64,000 nucleotides of DNA from contig JANYJZ010000013.1 of the NCBI GenBank assembly GCA_025358305.1, positions 89,431 to 153,430 on the forward strand. The letters are read 5' to 3'. The position numbers and the translations under genes were made by a program. The notes under the pieces are model-generated. The model had not been told where the DNA came from and did not search any database. It saw only the letters and a list, made by a program, of their open reading frames with translations. Source of the DNA: Ignavibacteriota bacterium (GTDB lineage Bacteria > Bacteroidota > Ignavibacteria > UBA10030 > SZUA-254). Below, piece by piece: positions 1-7,845 of the stretch (positions are counted from its first letter, which is position 1; the number at the start of each line of letters is the position of its first letter).

Positions 1-1023
1 CCCCATCGCGTCGCAGACGACGACGCCGAGGCGCGCGGCCTGGATCGCGGCGCGGGCCGTGACGGAGGTCCTGCCATTGAAATCGCCGTTCGCCCAGAAA
101 TACCCCGTGCCGTCGTCGAAGACGTTGTAGCCGAGCGAGCTGCTCACGACGTCGACGCCGTACCCTTCCATCCACTCGATCCCCGCGGCCCAATGGTCCT
201 CTTCGATCGCGAGCTCGGCCGGAAGATATTCCGTCTTCGCGAACAGGTACTGCGCGCCGTAGGCGGGCCCGATGAGCTTTCCCGGCATATATCCCGCGAT
301 GACGGAGAACGTGAGCGTCCCGTGGTTCTGCTGCGCCGGGGAGTCCCCGGTCTGGTTCTCGGTGACGCTGTCCCCCTGGATGAAGTCGTATTCAGCGAGG
401 ACGTCGCGGGTCTTCAAGGCCTCGTGGACGCGCCACTTGACGCCGGTATCGAGCATGCCGACGAGGATCCCTTTGCCGTTGATGCCGAGGTCGTGGAGGC
501 CCGTCGCATTGATCATCCCGACCTGGCCGAGGGACGATCCGTAGTCGAACGAGGTGACCTTCGCCGCACTCGGCGGCGCCGGTCCCGGCTCGGGCTCCTT
601 GGGGACTCGGAGCCGGAGGACGGGGAACGCCTGCGCGACGAACGGGAGCTGCCGCACGGCGGCGAGTGCGTTGTCAGAGAGGAACGCACTCACGGCGTTC
701 ATCCAGCGGAGCCTGTGCACGATGCGGCCGCCGAGCTGTTCAACGCGGGCGACATACGGCGGGTTGACGGGAAGATCGTCGGCGGTGACGAGTTCGCCGG
801 GGGGAAGGACCTTCGCTCTGCGCTCGAGGGCCCGGGGGGAGAGCAATGCGCGTGCCGCCTCGTAGGCGGCGGAACCGGACGGGAGCGCGCCCGCATGGGG
901 GGCGGACGGGCCTTTGTCGGTGAAGACGATCCAGAACTTTTGCTCTAGGGCGCCGGCGCCGGAACTGGCGGCGCCGAGGACGGCGAGTATGACCGCAGAC
1001 CGCAACAACATCGTGCGCTTCAT
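1..1023 (-). CDS. Subtilisin-like (S8) serine protease, C-terminus cut by window edge
   Basis: Reading the minus strand from the ATG at 1023 gives 341 open codons to the window edge. An N-terminal signal peptide (MKRTMLLRSAVILAVLGAAS) is followed by a propeptide-like segment and then the start of a subtilase domain. The catalytic Asp is in the motif MLDTGVKW and the catalytic His in NHGTLTFSVIAGY; the Ser motif would lie beyond base 1 and is not visible. The family comprises secreted endopeptidases. The gene begins 19 bases after the moxR stop, so it is probably the last known member of the foldase/moxR operon. In this phylum such proteins often end in a T9SS sorting domain, which cannot be checked here. 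Confidence 0.85.
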   Translation of the reverse strand, partial: MKRTMLLRSAVILAVLGAASSGAGALEQKFWIVFTDKGPSAPHAGALPSGSAAYEAARALLSPRALERRAKVLPPGELVTADDLPVNPPYVARVEQLGGRIVHRLRWMNAVSAFLSDNALAAVRQLPFVAQAFPVLRLRVPKEPEPGPAPPSAAKVTSFDYGSSLGQVGMINATGLHDLGINGKGILVGMLDTGVKWRVHEALKTRDVLAEYDFIQGDSVTENQTGDSPAQQNHGTLTFSVIAGYMPGKLIGPAYGAQYLFAKTEYLPAELAIEEDHWAAGIEWMEGYGVDVVSSSLGYNVFDDGTGYFWANGDFNGRTSVTARAAIQAARLGVVVCDAMG

Positions 1024-1042
1024 GACGGTTCCTTCCGTACGC

Positions 1043-2020
1043 TCAGTTGGCTGTAAGGAGCTTCTCGACAATCTGCATGGTGGTGACGCCGTCCGCTTCC
1101 GCGTTGAAGTTCGGGACGATGCGGTGCCGGAGGACGGGGCCGACGACCTTCCGGACGTCTTCGATGTCGGGCGAGAACCGCCCGTCGAGGATCGCCCTGG
1201 TCTTCGCGCCGAGGATGAGGTACTGCGACGCGCGCGGCCCGGCGCCCCAGCTGAGCCAGTCACGGATGAACTGCGGCGCCGCGGGAGACTTGGGCCGCGT
1301 CCGGGTGACGAGGTTCACGGCGTAGGCGATGACGTTGTCCGCCACGGGAACCTTTCGCACGAGGTCCTGATAGAGGAGGATCTCCTTCTTGCCGAGGACG
1401 TGGGACGGCTTCGGGGAATACATGCTCGTCGTCGACTTGACGATCTCGATCTCCTCCTTCTCGCTCGGGTACTCGAGCCAGAGGTTGAACATGAACCGGT
1501 CGAGCTGCGCTTCGGGGAGGGGGTACGTCCCCTCCTGTTCGATGGGGTTCTGCGTGGCGAGCGTGAAGAACGGCGCCTCGAGGACGTACGTCCGGCCTGC
1601 GGCCGTCACGCGGTGCTCCTGCATCGCTTCGAGGAGCGCCGCCTGGGTCTTGGGGGGCGTGCGGTTGATCTCGTCGGCCAGAAGGATGTTCGCGAAGACG
1701 GGGCCTTTGATGAACTTGAACGTCTTGCTTCCCGTCGCCCGGTCGTCCTCGATGATCTCCGTGCCGGTGATGTCGCTCGGCATGAGGTCGGGGGTGAACT
1801 GGATTCGGCTGAACTGCAGGTCGAGCACTTCGGCGAGCGTCTTGATCAGCAGCGTCTTCGCTAGGCCCGGGACGCCCACCAAGAGGCAGTGTCCGCGGGC
1901 GAGGAGGCAGATGAGGAGATGGTCGACGATCTCCTCCTGTCCCACGATGACCTTGCCGATCTCCTTCTTCATCGCATCGACGTTCGCCTTGAGCGATCGT
2001 ACTGCTTCCACTTCGTTCAT
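1043..2020 (-). CDS. MoxR-family AAA+ ATPase
   Basis: About 325 residues. MoxR ATPases are AAA+ chaperones that act with VWA-domain partners in maturation of envelope or metal-containing proteins. Visible are the N-terminal IVGQEE motif, Walker A GVPGLAKT, Walker B LLADEINRT, sensor motif TQNPIEQEG and the arginine-finger segment LDRFMF. The ATG at 2020 is chosen; an in-frame GTG at 2038 with a very close GAGGGA upstream is an alternative. No DUF58 or VWA gene follows: the next gene is a subtilase, so the usual partner is not adjacent. It lies between surA and the protease on the same strand. Confidence 0.9.
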   Translation of the reverse strand: MNEVEAVRSLKANVDAMKKEIGKVIVGQEEIVDHLLICLLARGHCLLVGVPGLAKTLLIKTLAEVLDLQFSRIQFTPDLMPSDITGTEIIEDDRATGSKTFKFIKGPVFANILLADEINRTPPKTQAALLEAMQEHRVTAAGRTYVLEAPFFTLATQNPIEQEGTYPLPEAQLDRFMFNLWLEYPSEKEEIEIVKSTTSMYSPKPSHVLGKKEILLYQDLVRKVPVADNVIAYAVNLVTRTRPKSPAAPQFIRDWLSWGAGPRASQYLILGAKTRAILDGRFSPDIEDVRKVVGPVLRHRIVPNFNAEADGVTTMQIVEKLLTAN

Positions 2021-2052
2021 GTTGTCTTCTGTCGCCACGGTCCCTCGCTTCG

Positions 2053-3348
2053 TTAAAGTCGCACGTTCCAGTAGATCTGCGTGCGGAGTTCCTTCAGCCA
2101 CTTCTGATACTCCGCGTTCCGCTTGTAGCCTGTCGAGAGCTGTTCGAGCCGCTTCCAGTCGTCCTGGAGGTTCATCGCGTGTCCCGGGACGCGCTGCCGG
2201 ACCTGGATGATGTGGTATCCGGTGCCGGAGCCGAGGGCGACCTCGACGGGATCGCAGATCTCGCCCGCCTTGAGCGTCCCGACGGCGCTCATGACCGACG
2301 CGTCGAACTGGTCGACGGTGAACTTGCCGATGAGGCCGCCCAACGGGCCCGACTCCTTGTCGTTGGAGTGCCGCTTTGCCAGCTCGGAGAAGTCCTTCCC
2401 GGCGAGCGCGCTGTCCTTCAGGCCCTTGAGGAACGCGATCGTCTCGCGGATGCCCGCGCTGTCGACGCCGACCCGGAAGAGGATGTGCCGCGCGTGGACG
2501 AGGTCGCCCTTGCGCTCCATGAGCTGGATGATGTGGTAGCCTCTCGAGGTCTCGACGATGTCGGAGATCTGCTTCTCCTTCAGCGTGAAGACGATCTCCT
2601 CGAACTCCTTCACGAACTGGCCGCGGTGCCACGAACCGAGGTCGCCGCCGTCGGCGGCCGTGCCTTTGTCCTCCGAGTAACGCTTCGCGAACTCCGCGAA
2701 GTCGCCGCCGGTTTTGATCGAGTCGAGGACCTTTTGGGCCCGTACATAGACGAGCTGCTTCGAGGCCGAGCCGATCTTCGGCAGACGGACGATGTGGTAG
2801 AGCTCGAGCTCTTCCGGCACCGAGGGGAGGCTGTCCTTGAACGTCGCGAAGAATTCCTCCACTTCCCGCCGGGAGACGGCAAGGGAGCCGAACCGGGACT
2901 GCTGGAGCTTCTGCACGAGGAGCTGCTTGCGCATGTCGTCGCGGAACTCCCGCTTCATCTTGCTGATCGGCATGCCGTACATCTCCTCGAGCTTCTTCTC
3001 GGAGCCCACCTGCGGCAGGGCGACACGCTGCGCGATGAGGGCGTCAAGCTGCTGGCTGATCTCCTCGTCGGTGACGACGAGGTTCGTGTCGAGAAGCGCC
3101 TCGCTCAGGACAAGTTTCTCGTTCACCATCGCGTCGAGAACCTGTTCCTTGAGGCCCGGGGTCGTCAGCTCCACCTTGTTGTTGAAGGCGAAGAACTCCG
3201 CTTGGGCGTTGAGGTCGGAGAGAAGGATGTACTCCTTCCCCACCACCGCGACGACGCGGTCGAGCACTTCCTGCTGGGCGACGAGCGCGCCCGCGCCGGA
3301 GAGCGCGAGGCAGCAGATGACGAAAAGGCGGGCCTGGATCTTATTCAT
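2053..3348 (-). CDS. surA: SurA-type periplasmic peptidyl-prolyl isomerase/chaperone
   Basis: 431 residues with signal peptide (ending near ALVAQQ), an N-terminal SurA chaperone segment (DRVVAVVGKEYILLSDL, about residues 28-150) and two parvulin (PpiC) rotamase domains at roughly 178-275 and 282-385, each with the FAKRYSED or LAKRHSND helix and a GYHIIQ strand. The family escorts outer-membrane proteins across the periplasm and isomerises prolyl bonds. It overlaps the stop of the upstream lipoprotein gene by 8 bases, so translation is likely coupled. Length matches the SurA family (about 430). Confidence 0.93.
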   Translation of the reverse strand: MNKIQARLFVICCLALSGAGALVAQQEVLDRVVAVVGKEYILLSDLNAQAEFFAFNNKVELTTPGLKEQVLDAMVNEKLVLSEALLDTNLVVTDEEISQQLDALIAQRVALPQVGSEKKLEEMYGMPISKMKREFRDDMRKQLLVQKLQQSRFGSLAVSRREVEEFFATFKDSLPSVPEELELYHIVRLPKIGSASKQLVYVRAQKVLDSIKTGGDFAEFAKRYSEDKGTAADGGDLGSWHRGQFVKEFEEIVFTLKEKQISDIVETSRGYHIIQLMERKGDLVHARHILFRVGVDSAGIRETIAFLKGLKDSALAGKDFSELAKRHSNDKESGPLGGLIGKFTVDQFDASVMSAVGTLKAGEICDPVEVALGSGTGYHIIQVRQRVPGHAMNLQDDWKRLEQLSTGYKRNAEYQKWLKELRTQIYWNVRL

Positions 3349-4198
3349 GAGGGAGCTGTTGTGTGGTATCGGATGCGGATGCCGGGGAGAGCATCACCTG
3401 GATCTTCACGGAACTGCGCAGCGAAGCGAGGAGCGCGTCGTACCGCGTCCGGCGGCGCTCCACCATGACGCGCTGGTACACCTCGTCGCGGACAAAATCG
3501 AACTCCGCGGGGCGGCCTTCGCCGAGGCGGGAAATGAGCTGGAGCACTGCGAACCCGTCGGAGATCTTCACGGGAAACGAGACCTCGCCGGCGCTGAGAG
3601 TGGAGGCGACCTTCCAAAGATCGGGCGGCGTGAGCGTGCGGCGCGAGTAAAGCTCGCCGGCCGCGGCGAAACGGATGGACGGCGCGACCGCGGTGTCGGA
3701 CGAGAGCTTCCCTGCGGCGCTTTTCCAGGAGGTCCCCTGGGAAACGGCCGCGGCGAAGGAGCTCGCCTCTTCCCTGCCGGCAAGTACGATGATGTTCAGC
3801 CGCACCATGTCCTCGCGGAGGAAGAACTCCGGGGCGTGGGCGTCAAAGTAGGCCTTGAGCGTGTCGTCGCCGACGGCCGTCGTGTCTGCGAGCTCTTCCG
3901 CCTCGATGAGGGCCTGTACCGCGAGTTGTCGTTTCACATCCTCGACCTGCTGCACGAATTTCTCCGACTTCTCGATGCCGCGCTTCAACGCCTCCTGATG
4001 GAGGAGTTCGGTGTTCACCCACGAGACGACGTACGCCCGGATCTGCCGGTCGACGGAGCCGCGCGTGGTATCGACGGCCCGCAATGCCTCTTCCCTGGTC
4101 AGGACGGCGTCGCCCACCCGGGCGATGACGGCCCCCTGGGGCTCACGGCAGGAGCCGAAGGCGAGAACAAGGAACGCGGCGGCGGCGTACAGCTTCAT
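3341..4198 (-). CDS. SurA/PpiC-like lipoprotein with degenerate rotamase domain
   Basis: 285 residues starting MKLYAAAAFLVLAFGSC, a lipoprotein signal with lipobox FGSC; the longer in-frame start at 4264 would put 22 charged residues before it, so the ATG at 4198 is preferred. It has a SurA_N-like segment (VIARVGDAVLTREEALRAV) and a helical linker rich in K/E/Q. The C-terminal half looks like a parvulin fold (SAGEVSFPVKISDGFAVLQLISR) but lacks the usual YSED/GGDLGW signatures, suggesting a chaperone without isomerase activity. It lies between two other foldase genes, 19 bases after the upstream one, overlapping surA by 8 bases. Confidence 0.8.
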   Translation of the reverse strand: MKLYAAAAFLVLAFGSCREPQGAVIARVGDAVLTREEALRAVDTTRGSVDRQIRAYVVSWVNTELLHQEALKRGIEKSEKFVQQVEDVKRQLAVQALIEAEELADTTAVGDDTLKAYFDAHAPEFFLREDMVRLNIIVLAGREEASSFAAAVSQGTSWKSAAGKLSSDTAVAPSIRFAAAGELYSRRTLTPPDLWKVASTLSAGEVSFPVKISDGFAVLQLISRLGEGRPAEFDFVRDEVYQRVMVERRRTRYDALLASLRSSVKIQVMLSPASASDTTQQLPHE

Positions 4199-4217
4199 CA
4201 GGTCATGCGACCGCGCG

Positions 4218-6230
4218 TCAGTGCGCGGACCCGGACGAGGAGAACGCGTTCGGAAGAAGTTCACGGTTCTGCTTCACGGGATGGCGTTCGCGGATGCGGG
4301 AGAGCCAGTCCTGTTCCAGCCGCTTCGATTCGGACTCCTGGTAGGCGTTGGACACTTCCGCGCCCGCTTCCTCGAACGTCTTCTCGCGTGCGGGCTCCTT
4401 CGCGAAGAGCTTGATGAGGGCGTAGGCGCCGCCCTCGACCGCCAGAGGCTCGGACAGGTCGCCGACCTTCATCGTGGCGGCCTTCTGCGTCAGCTCGTTC
4501 TCCGATACCGGCTGGAAGCCGCGGACGCCCGACTTCGCCTTGAGGTCCGGGTCCACGTCGTAGCGCTCGGCGAACTTCTTGAAGTCGCCGCCGTGGGAGA
4601 GGGAATCGTAGACCATGAGCGCGAGCGTGTCGGTGTCGAAGTAGATCTCGCCGATGTTCACTTTTTCCGGCATCATGAACTTCGCGTGGTTCTGGGCGTA
4701 GTAGTTCTGGAGCGCTGTGTCGGTGACGACGGTCTTGTTCCAGACCTCGAGCTGCTCGGCCTTGTACAAGAGGATCCCGTCGTAATAGTCGTTCATGAGC
4801 GTCTTGAACTCGGGGCTGCGCTCTTCAAGGCCGACCGACTTGCGGTCGAGGAGCATCCCCTCCGCTATCCGGTCCACCTGCTGCTTCAGCGCGGGGCGCC
4901 GAAGCGACGTGTTGCGGAGCTCCGGGCGGGTCCTGAGGACGGCAAGGACCGAGTCGACGCGGACCGCTTTGGCGCCGATCGTCATGATCGTCAGGCCGTT
5001 CACTGAAGGCGTGATGCCCGCGTCCCAGGCGCTGTCCTCCGTCGTCTGGGTGGAGTCAAGGACCGCCAGGAGCGCTGTGAACGCGTCATCGTGGAAGGAG
5101 TACTGAAACTCGTTCTTCAGGCCGGCGATGTACCCTTGATACTCCTCGTTGAAGCGCGTCTGCTGGTACTGCTTCTTCAGGTCGGCGTGGGCGGAATCGT
5201 ACGACGGCATCGGACGGATGCTGTCGCAGCGGATGAGGTGGAACCCGAACGGCGTCTGGACGATGCCGGAGAGCTCTCCCGGCTTGAGGGAGAAGGCGGC
5301 TTCGTCGAACGGCTGCACGAAGCGCTTGCGCTCGAACCAGCCGAGATCTCCGCCGCGAGAGGCCGTGCCCTGATCTTCCGAATACTTCGTCGCGACCTGC
5401 GCGAACGGCATGCCCGCCCGGAGGCTGTCCTGGAGCGCCTTGATGCGCGCCAGGGCGCCGGCAGTGTCGGGCGCCGAGGCTCCCTGCGGCCGGTAGAGCG
5501 TCATGATGTGCCGAACCTTCATCGTGCCGGGGGACGGATGCCGCTCGTCGATCATGAGGACGTGATAGCCGAACGGGGACCGGACGGGGGTGGAGCTCAC
5601 CTCCCCCTTCTTCATGCCGTACGCCGCATTCTCGAACGATGCGACCATCTGGCCGCTGGAAAAGTAGTAAACGTCGCCGTGGTTGTTCTTCACCGACGGG
5701 TCTTCGGAGAACTTGAGGGCGAGCGAATCGAACCGTTCGCCCGCTTTGGCCCGGCGGATGATGTCCATCGCCTTCTCGTAGGCCTTGAGCGTGTCGGCCG
5801 GAGGGGCGTCGGGCTTCACGGTGAACAAGATATGCCGCGCGCGGAGCTCTTCTTGGCGCCGGTTGTAGAGCCGGCGGACGCCCGGCTCGGTGATCTCCTT
5901 GTCGACGATGTAGGTCGAGGCGAGGGTCTGGCGGTATTCCTTCATCTCGGCGACGATATCGGAATCGTTCACGAGGTTCCGGTCGCGCGCGTCTTCGAGC
6001 TTCAGCTTGTAGTTCGTGAGGAGGTCGAGAAAGTGGTTGCGTTCTTCGAGGGAGCTCTGCTTGACCGGGTCGCCGCCACTGTTCTTGACGAAGAAGTTTT
6101 CATATTCGCCGAGCGTGACCTTCCGGGCGCCCACTTCCAGGACGACCGATTCGCTTGCCTTCGGAGAGCATCCGTGCAACAAGAGCATAGTCACCACTCC
6201 TGTGGCGAGAATTCCACAAAACGCCTTCAT
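4218..6230 (-). CDS. PpiC-type peptidyl-prolyl isomerase lipoprotein, multi-domain
   Basis: 670 residues from the ATG at 6230, which has a GGAAG ribosome site 7 bases upstream. The signal ends in lipobox LLHGC. An N-terminal SurA-like chaperone segment is followed by two clear parvulin domains (about 130-225 with LKFSEDPSVKNNHGDVYYFSSG, and about 238-335 with TKYSEDQGTASRGGDLGWFERKRFVQPF). A C-terminal region carries a further degenerate PpiC-like stretch (FKKFAERYDVDPDLKAKSG). It is probably a membrane-anchored periplasmic foldase like PrsA/PpiD. It is first in the minus-strand operon with the second lipoprotein, surA, moxR and the protease. Confidence 0.9.
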   Translation of the reverse strand: MKAFCGILATGVVTMLLLHGCSPKASESVVLEVGARKVTLGEYENFFVKNSGGDPVKQSSLEERNHFLDLLTNYKLKLEDARDRNLVNDSDIVAEMKEYRQTLASTYIVDKEITEPGVRRLYNRRQEELRARHILFTVKPDAPPADTLKAYEKAMDIIRRAKAGERFDSLALKFSEDPSVKNNHGDVYYFSSGQMVASFENAAYGMKKGEVSSTPVRSPFGYHVLMIDERHPSPGTMKVRHIMTLYRPQGASAPDTAGALARIKALQDSLRAGMPFAQVATKYSEDQGTASRGGDLGWFERKRFVQPFDEAAFSLKPGELSGIVQTPFGFHLIRCDSIRPMPSYDSAHADLKKQYQQTRFNEEYQGYIAGLKNEFQYSFHDDAFTALLAVLDSTQTTEDSAWDAGITPSVNGLTIMTIGAKAVRVDSVLAVLRTRPELRNTSLRRPALKQQVDRIAEGMLLDRKSVGLEERSPEFKTLMNDYYDGILLYKAEQLEVWNKTVVTDTALQNYYAQNHAKFMMPEKVNIGEIYFDTDTLALMVYDSLSHGGDFKKFAERYDVDPDLKAKSGVRGFQPVSENELTQKAATMKVGDLSEPLAVEGGAYALIKLFAKEPAREKTFEEAGAEVSNAYQESESKRLEQDWLSRIRERHPVKQNRELLPNAFSSSGSAH

Positions 6231-6396
6231 TCGACAACTTCCTTTCATGTGATAAAATCGGCTGGATAACGGGGTATTTGAGCATGAAGTATAACCAAAA
6301 GTTGGGACATATTCAAACCATGGAACCGCGTGAGGGCATGCGTTTCACGCGCAGAATGCGCGCATTGCCCCTGGTCCGCGGCCCCCGGCGCTCACC

Positions 6397-6459
6397 TTGA
6401 TTGGAACTCAATTTTTGCCTATATTTTCCCGTCACTTCCGCAAAATCCATGGTCTCTTT
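6397..6459 (+). promoter_or_regulatory. Probable promoter/leader of the menaquinone operon
   Basis: TATATT at 6420-6425 in the context GCCTATATTTT resembles the -10-like box seen before several other genes here. It lies about 35 bases before the preferred GTG start of the UbiA-type gene. The reading frame stays open upstream to a TTG at 6397, but that extension lacks family similarity. The divergent foldase operon starts at 6230. The -35 element is not clear. Confidence 0.4.
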
Positions 6460-7293
6460 GTGAAGAAATTCTTCAGCTTCGTCAAGATCGAGCATACGCT
6501 GTTCACCCTTCCGCTCATCTACAGCGGCCTCATCCTCGGACTCCGGGAGACGCCGTCACTCGCGCTCGTCCTTCTCGTCCTGACCACGGCCGTCGGCGCA
6601 CGGACCGCCGCCTTCGCGCTCAATAGGATCATCGACCGGCACATCGACGTCCGGAACCCCCGCACGGCGGTACGGGAACTCCCGAGCGGCCGGATGACCC
6701 TCGGACAGGGCCTCGGCGTCCTTGCGGCGGGCTGCGCCGTCTACTTCGGGTCGGCCGCCCTCATCTCGACCTTCTGCCTCATGCTCTCCCCGATCCCGCT
6801 CCTCATCTTTGTCATCTATCCCTACATGAAGCGCTTCACCGCGTTCGCGCATTTCGGCGTGGGGCTCGGGATGTCGATGGCCCCTCTCGGGGGATACTTC
6901 GCCGCGTCGCCCTCGTTCGACAACCTTCTCCCCGCGGTCCTCTTGTGCCTCTTCACGATCTTCTGGGGCGCGGGATTCGACATCATCTATGCGACCCTCG
7001 ACGAGGACTTCGACCGCCAGGAGCGGCTCTTTTCCTTCGTATCGCGCTTCGGGAGGGGAAAAGCCCTCTTCTGGTCCTCGGTCTTCCATGTCGTCGCCTT
7101 CGGATGCCTCACCGGACTCTTCTTCACGACCGTCCGGACCTGGTACGCGGCGCCGTTCTTGTTCCTCACGGGCGCCATGCTCTGGTTTGAGCAGCGCAAA
7201 GCCTCCAATATCGAGCTCTCGTTCTTCCGGATCAACGCCGGCCTCGGGTTCGTCGTCTTCGCGATGATCGTGACGGGAGCGGTCTTGAGGTGA
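6460..7293 (+). CDS. mqnP: UbiA-family prenyltransferase (MqnP-type, menaquinone)
   Basis: An integral membrane protein of about 277 residues (GTG start at 6460). The first UbiA Asp-rich motif, NRIIDRHIDVRNPRT, is at about residues 55-69 with N55, D59 and D63. A second Asp-rich motif is DIIYATLDEDFDRQERL. About eight hydrophobic segments are visible. The family attaches a polyprenyl chain to an aromatic acceptor; beside mqn genes the acceptor is expected to be a naphthoate of the futalosine pathway. The stop overlaps the next GTG start (GTGA), indicating coupling. A TTG start at 6397 is possible but would add 21 residues before the conserved KIEHTLF helix. Confidence 0.88.
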   Translation: MKKFFSFVKIEHTLFTLPLIYSGLILGLRETPSLALVLLVLTTAVGARTAAFALNRIIDRHIDVRNPRTAVRELPSGRMTLGQGLGVLAAGCAVYFGSAALISTFCLMLSPIPLLIFVIYPYMKRFTAFAHFGVGLGMSMAPLGGYFAASPSFDNLLPAVLLCLFTIFWGAGFDIIYATLDEDFDRQERLFSFVSRFGRGKALFWSSVFHVVAFGCLTGLFFTTVRTWYAAPFLFLTGAMLWFEQRKASNIELSFFRINAGLGFVVFAMIVTGAVLR

Positions 7294-7841
7294 GGATCAT
7301 CCTCGGCATCACCGGATCCTCCGGCGCGATCTACGCCGTCGACTTCCTCAAGAAGTCGACCGCCGACAACTTCCTCATCGTGAGCAAGTGGGGGAAGATC
7401 CTCCTGAAGGACGAGATGAATATGACGGAAGCGGACCTGCAGCCCTACGTGAAGCGCCAGTTCTCGAACGGCGACCTCGCGGCGCCCATCGCCTCCGGCT
7501 CGAACCGGTTCGACGCGTACATCATCCTCCCCTGCTCCACCTCGACGCTCGGGAAGATCGCCTCCGGGATCGGCGACACCCTCATCACCCGCACGGCCCA
7601 GGTCGCCTTGAAGGAGCGCTACAAGCTCATCCTCTGCGTCCGCGAGACGCCGCTCTCCACGCTCCACCTCGAACAGTGCGCGAGGCTCTCGCGCGACGGC
7701 GTCATCATCATGCCGGTGAGCCCGCCGCTCTACTATGTCCCGAAGACGGTCGACGAATACGTCGGCGGGTTCGTCGACAAACTCTTGGGCGTCGCCGGGA
7801 TCCGCGCGTCCCGCGGCTGGCGCGCGGAAGAGCTGGAGTGA
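7290..7841 (+). CDS. ubiX: UbiX-type flavin prenyltransferase
   Basis: 183 residues, the normal length. N-terminal MRIILGITGSSGAIYAVDFL is the flavin-binding GxTGSSG signature; IILPCSTSTLGKIASGIGDTLITRTAQVALKERYKLIL and RETPLSTLHLEQ are UbiX/Pad1 hallmarks. The enzyme makes prenylated FMN, the cofactor of UbiD decarboxylases, and ubiD follows directly. It starts at GTG 7290 overlapping the UbiA-type stop. In futalosine clusters these ubiX/ubiD paralogues are proposed to carry out the late decarboxylation of 1,4-dihydroxy-6-naphthoate derivatives (sometimes called mqnM and mqnL). Confidence 0.93.
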   Translation: MRIILGITGSSGAIYAVDFLKKSTADNFLIVSKWGKILLKDEMNMTEADLQPYVKRQFSNGDLAAPIASGSNRFDAYIILPCSTSTLGKIASGIGDTLITRTAQVALKERYKLILCVRETPLSTLHLEQCARLSRDGVIIMPVSPPLYYVPKTVDEYVGGFVDKLLGVAGIRASRGWRAEELE

Positions 7842-7845
7842 CCCT

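Noticed and set aside
193..948. Long plus-strand open frames opposite the subtilase
   Set aside because: They are antisense to a minus-strand frame with signal peptide and catalytic Asp/His motifs; their composition (R, E, D, G, V rich) is typical of GC-rich antisense frames.
7735..7845. ATG 7735 as start of the UbiD-type gene
   Set aside because: The extra 37 residues are ubiX sequence in another frame and have no UbiD similarity.
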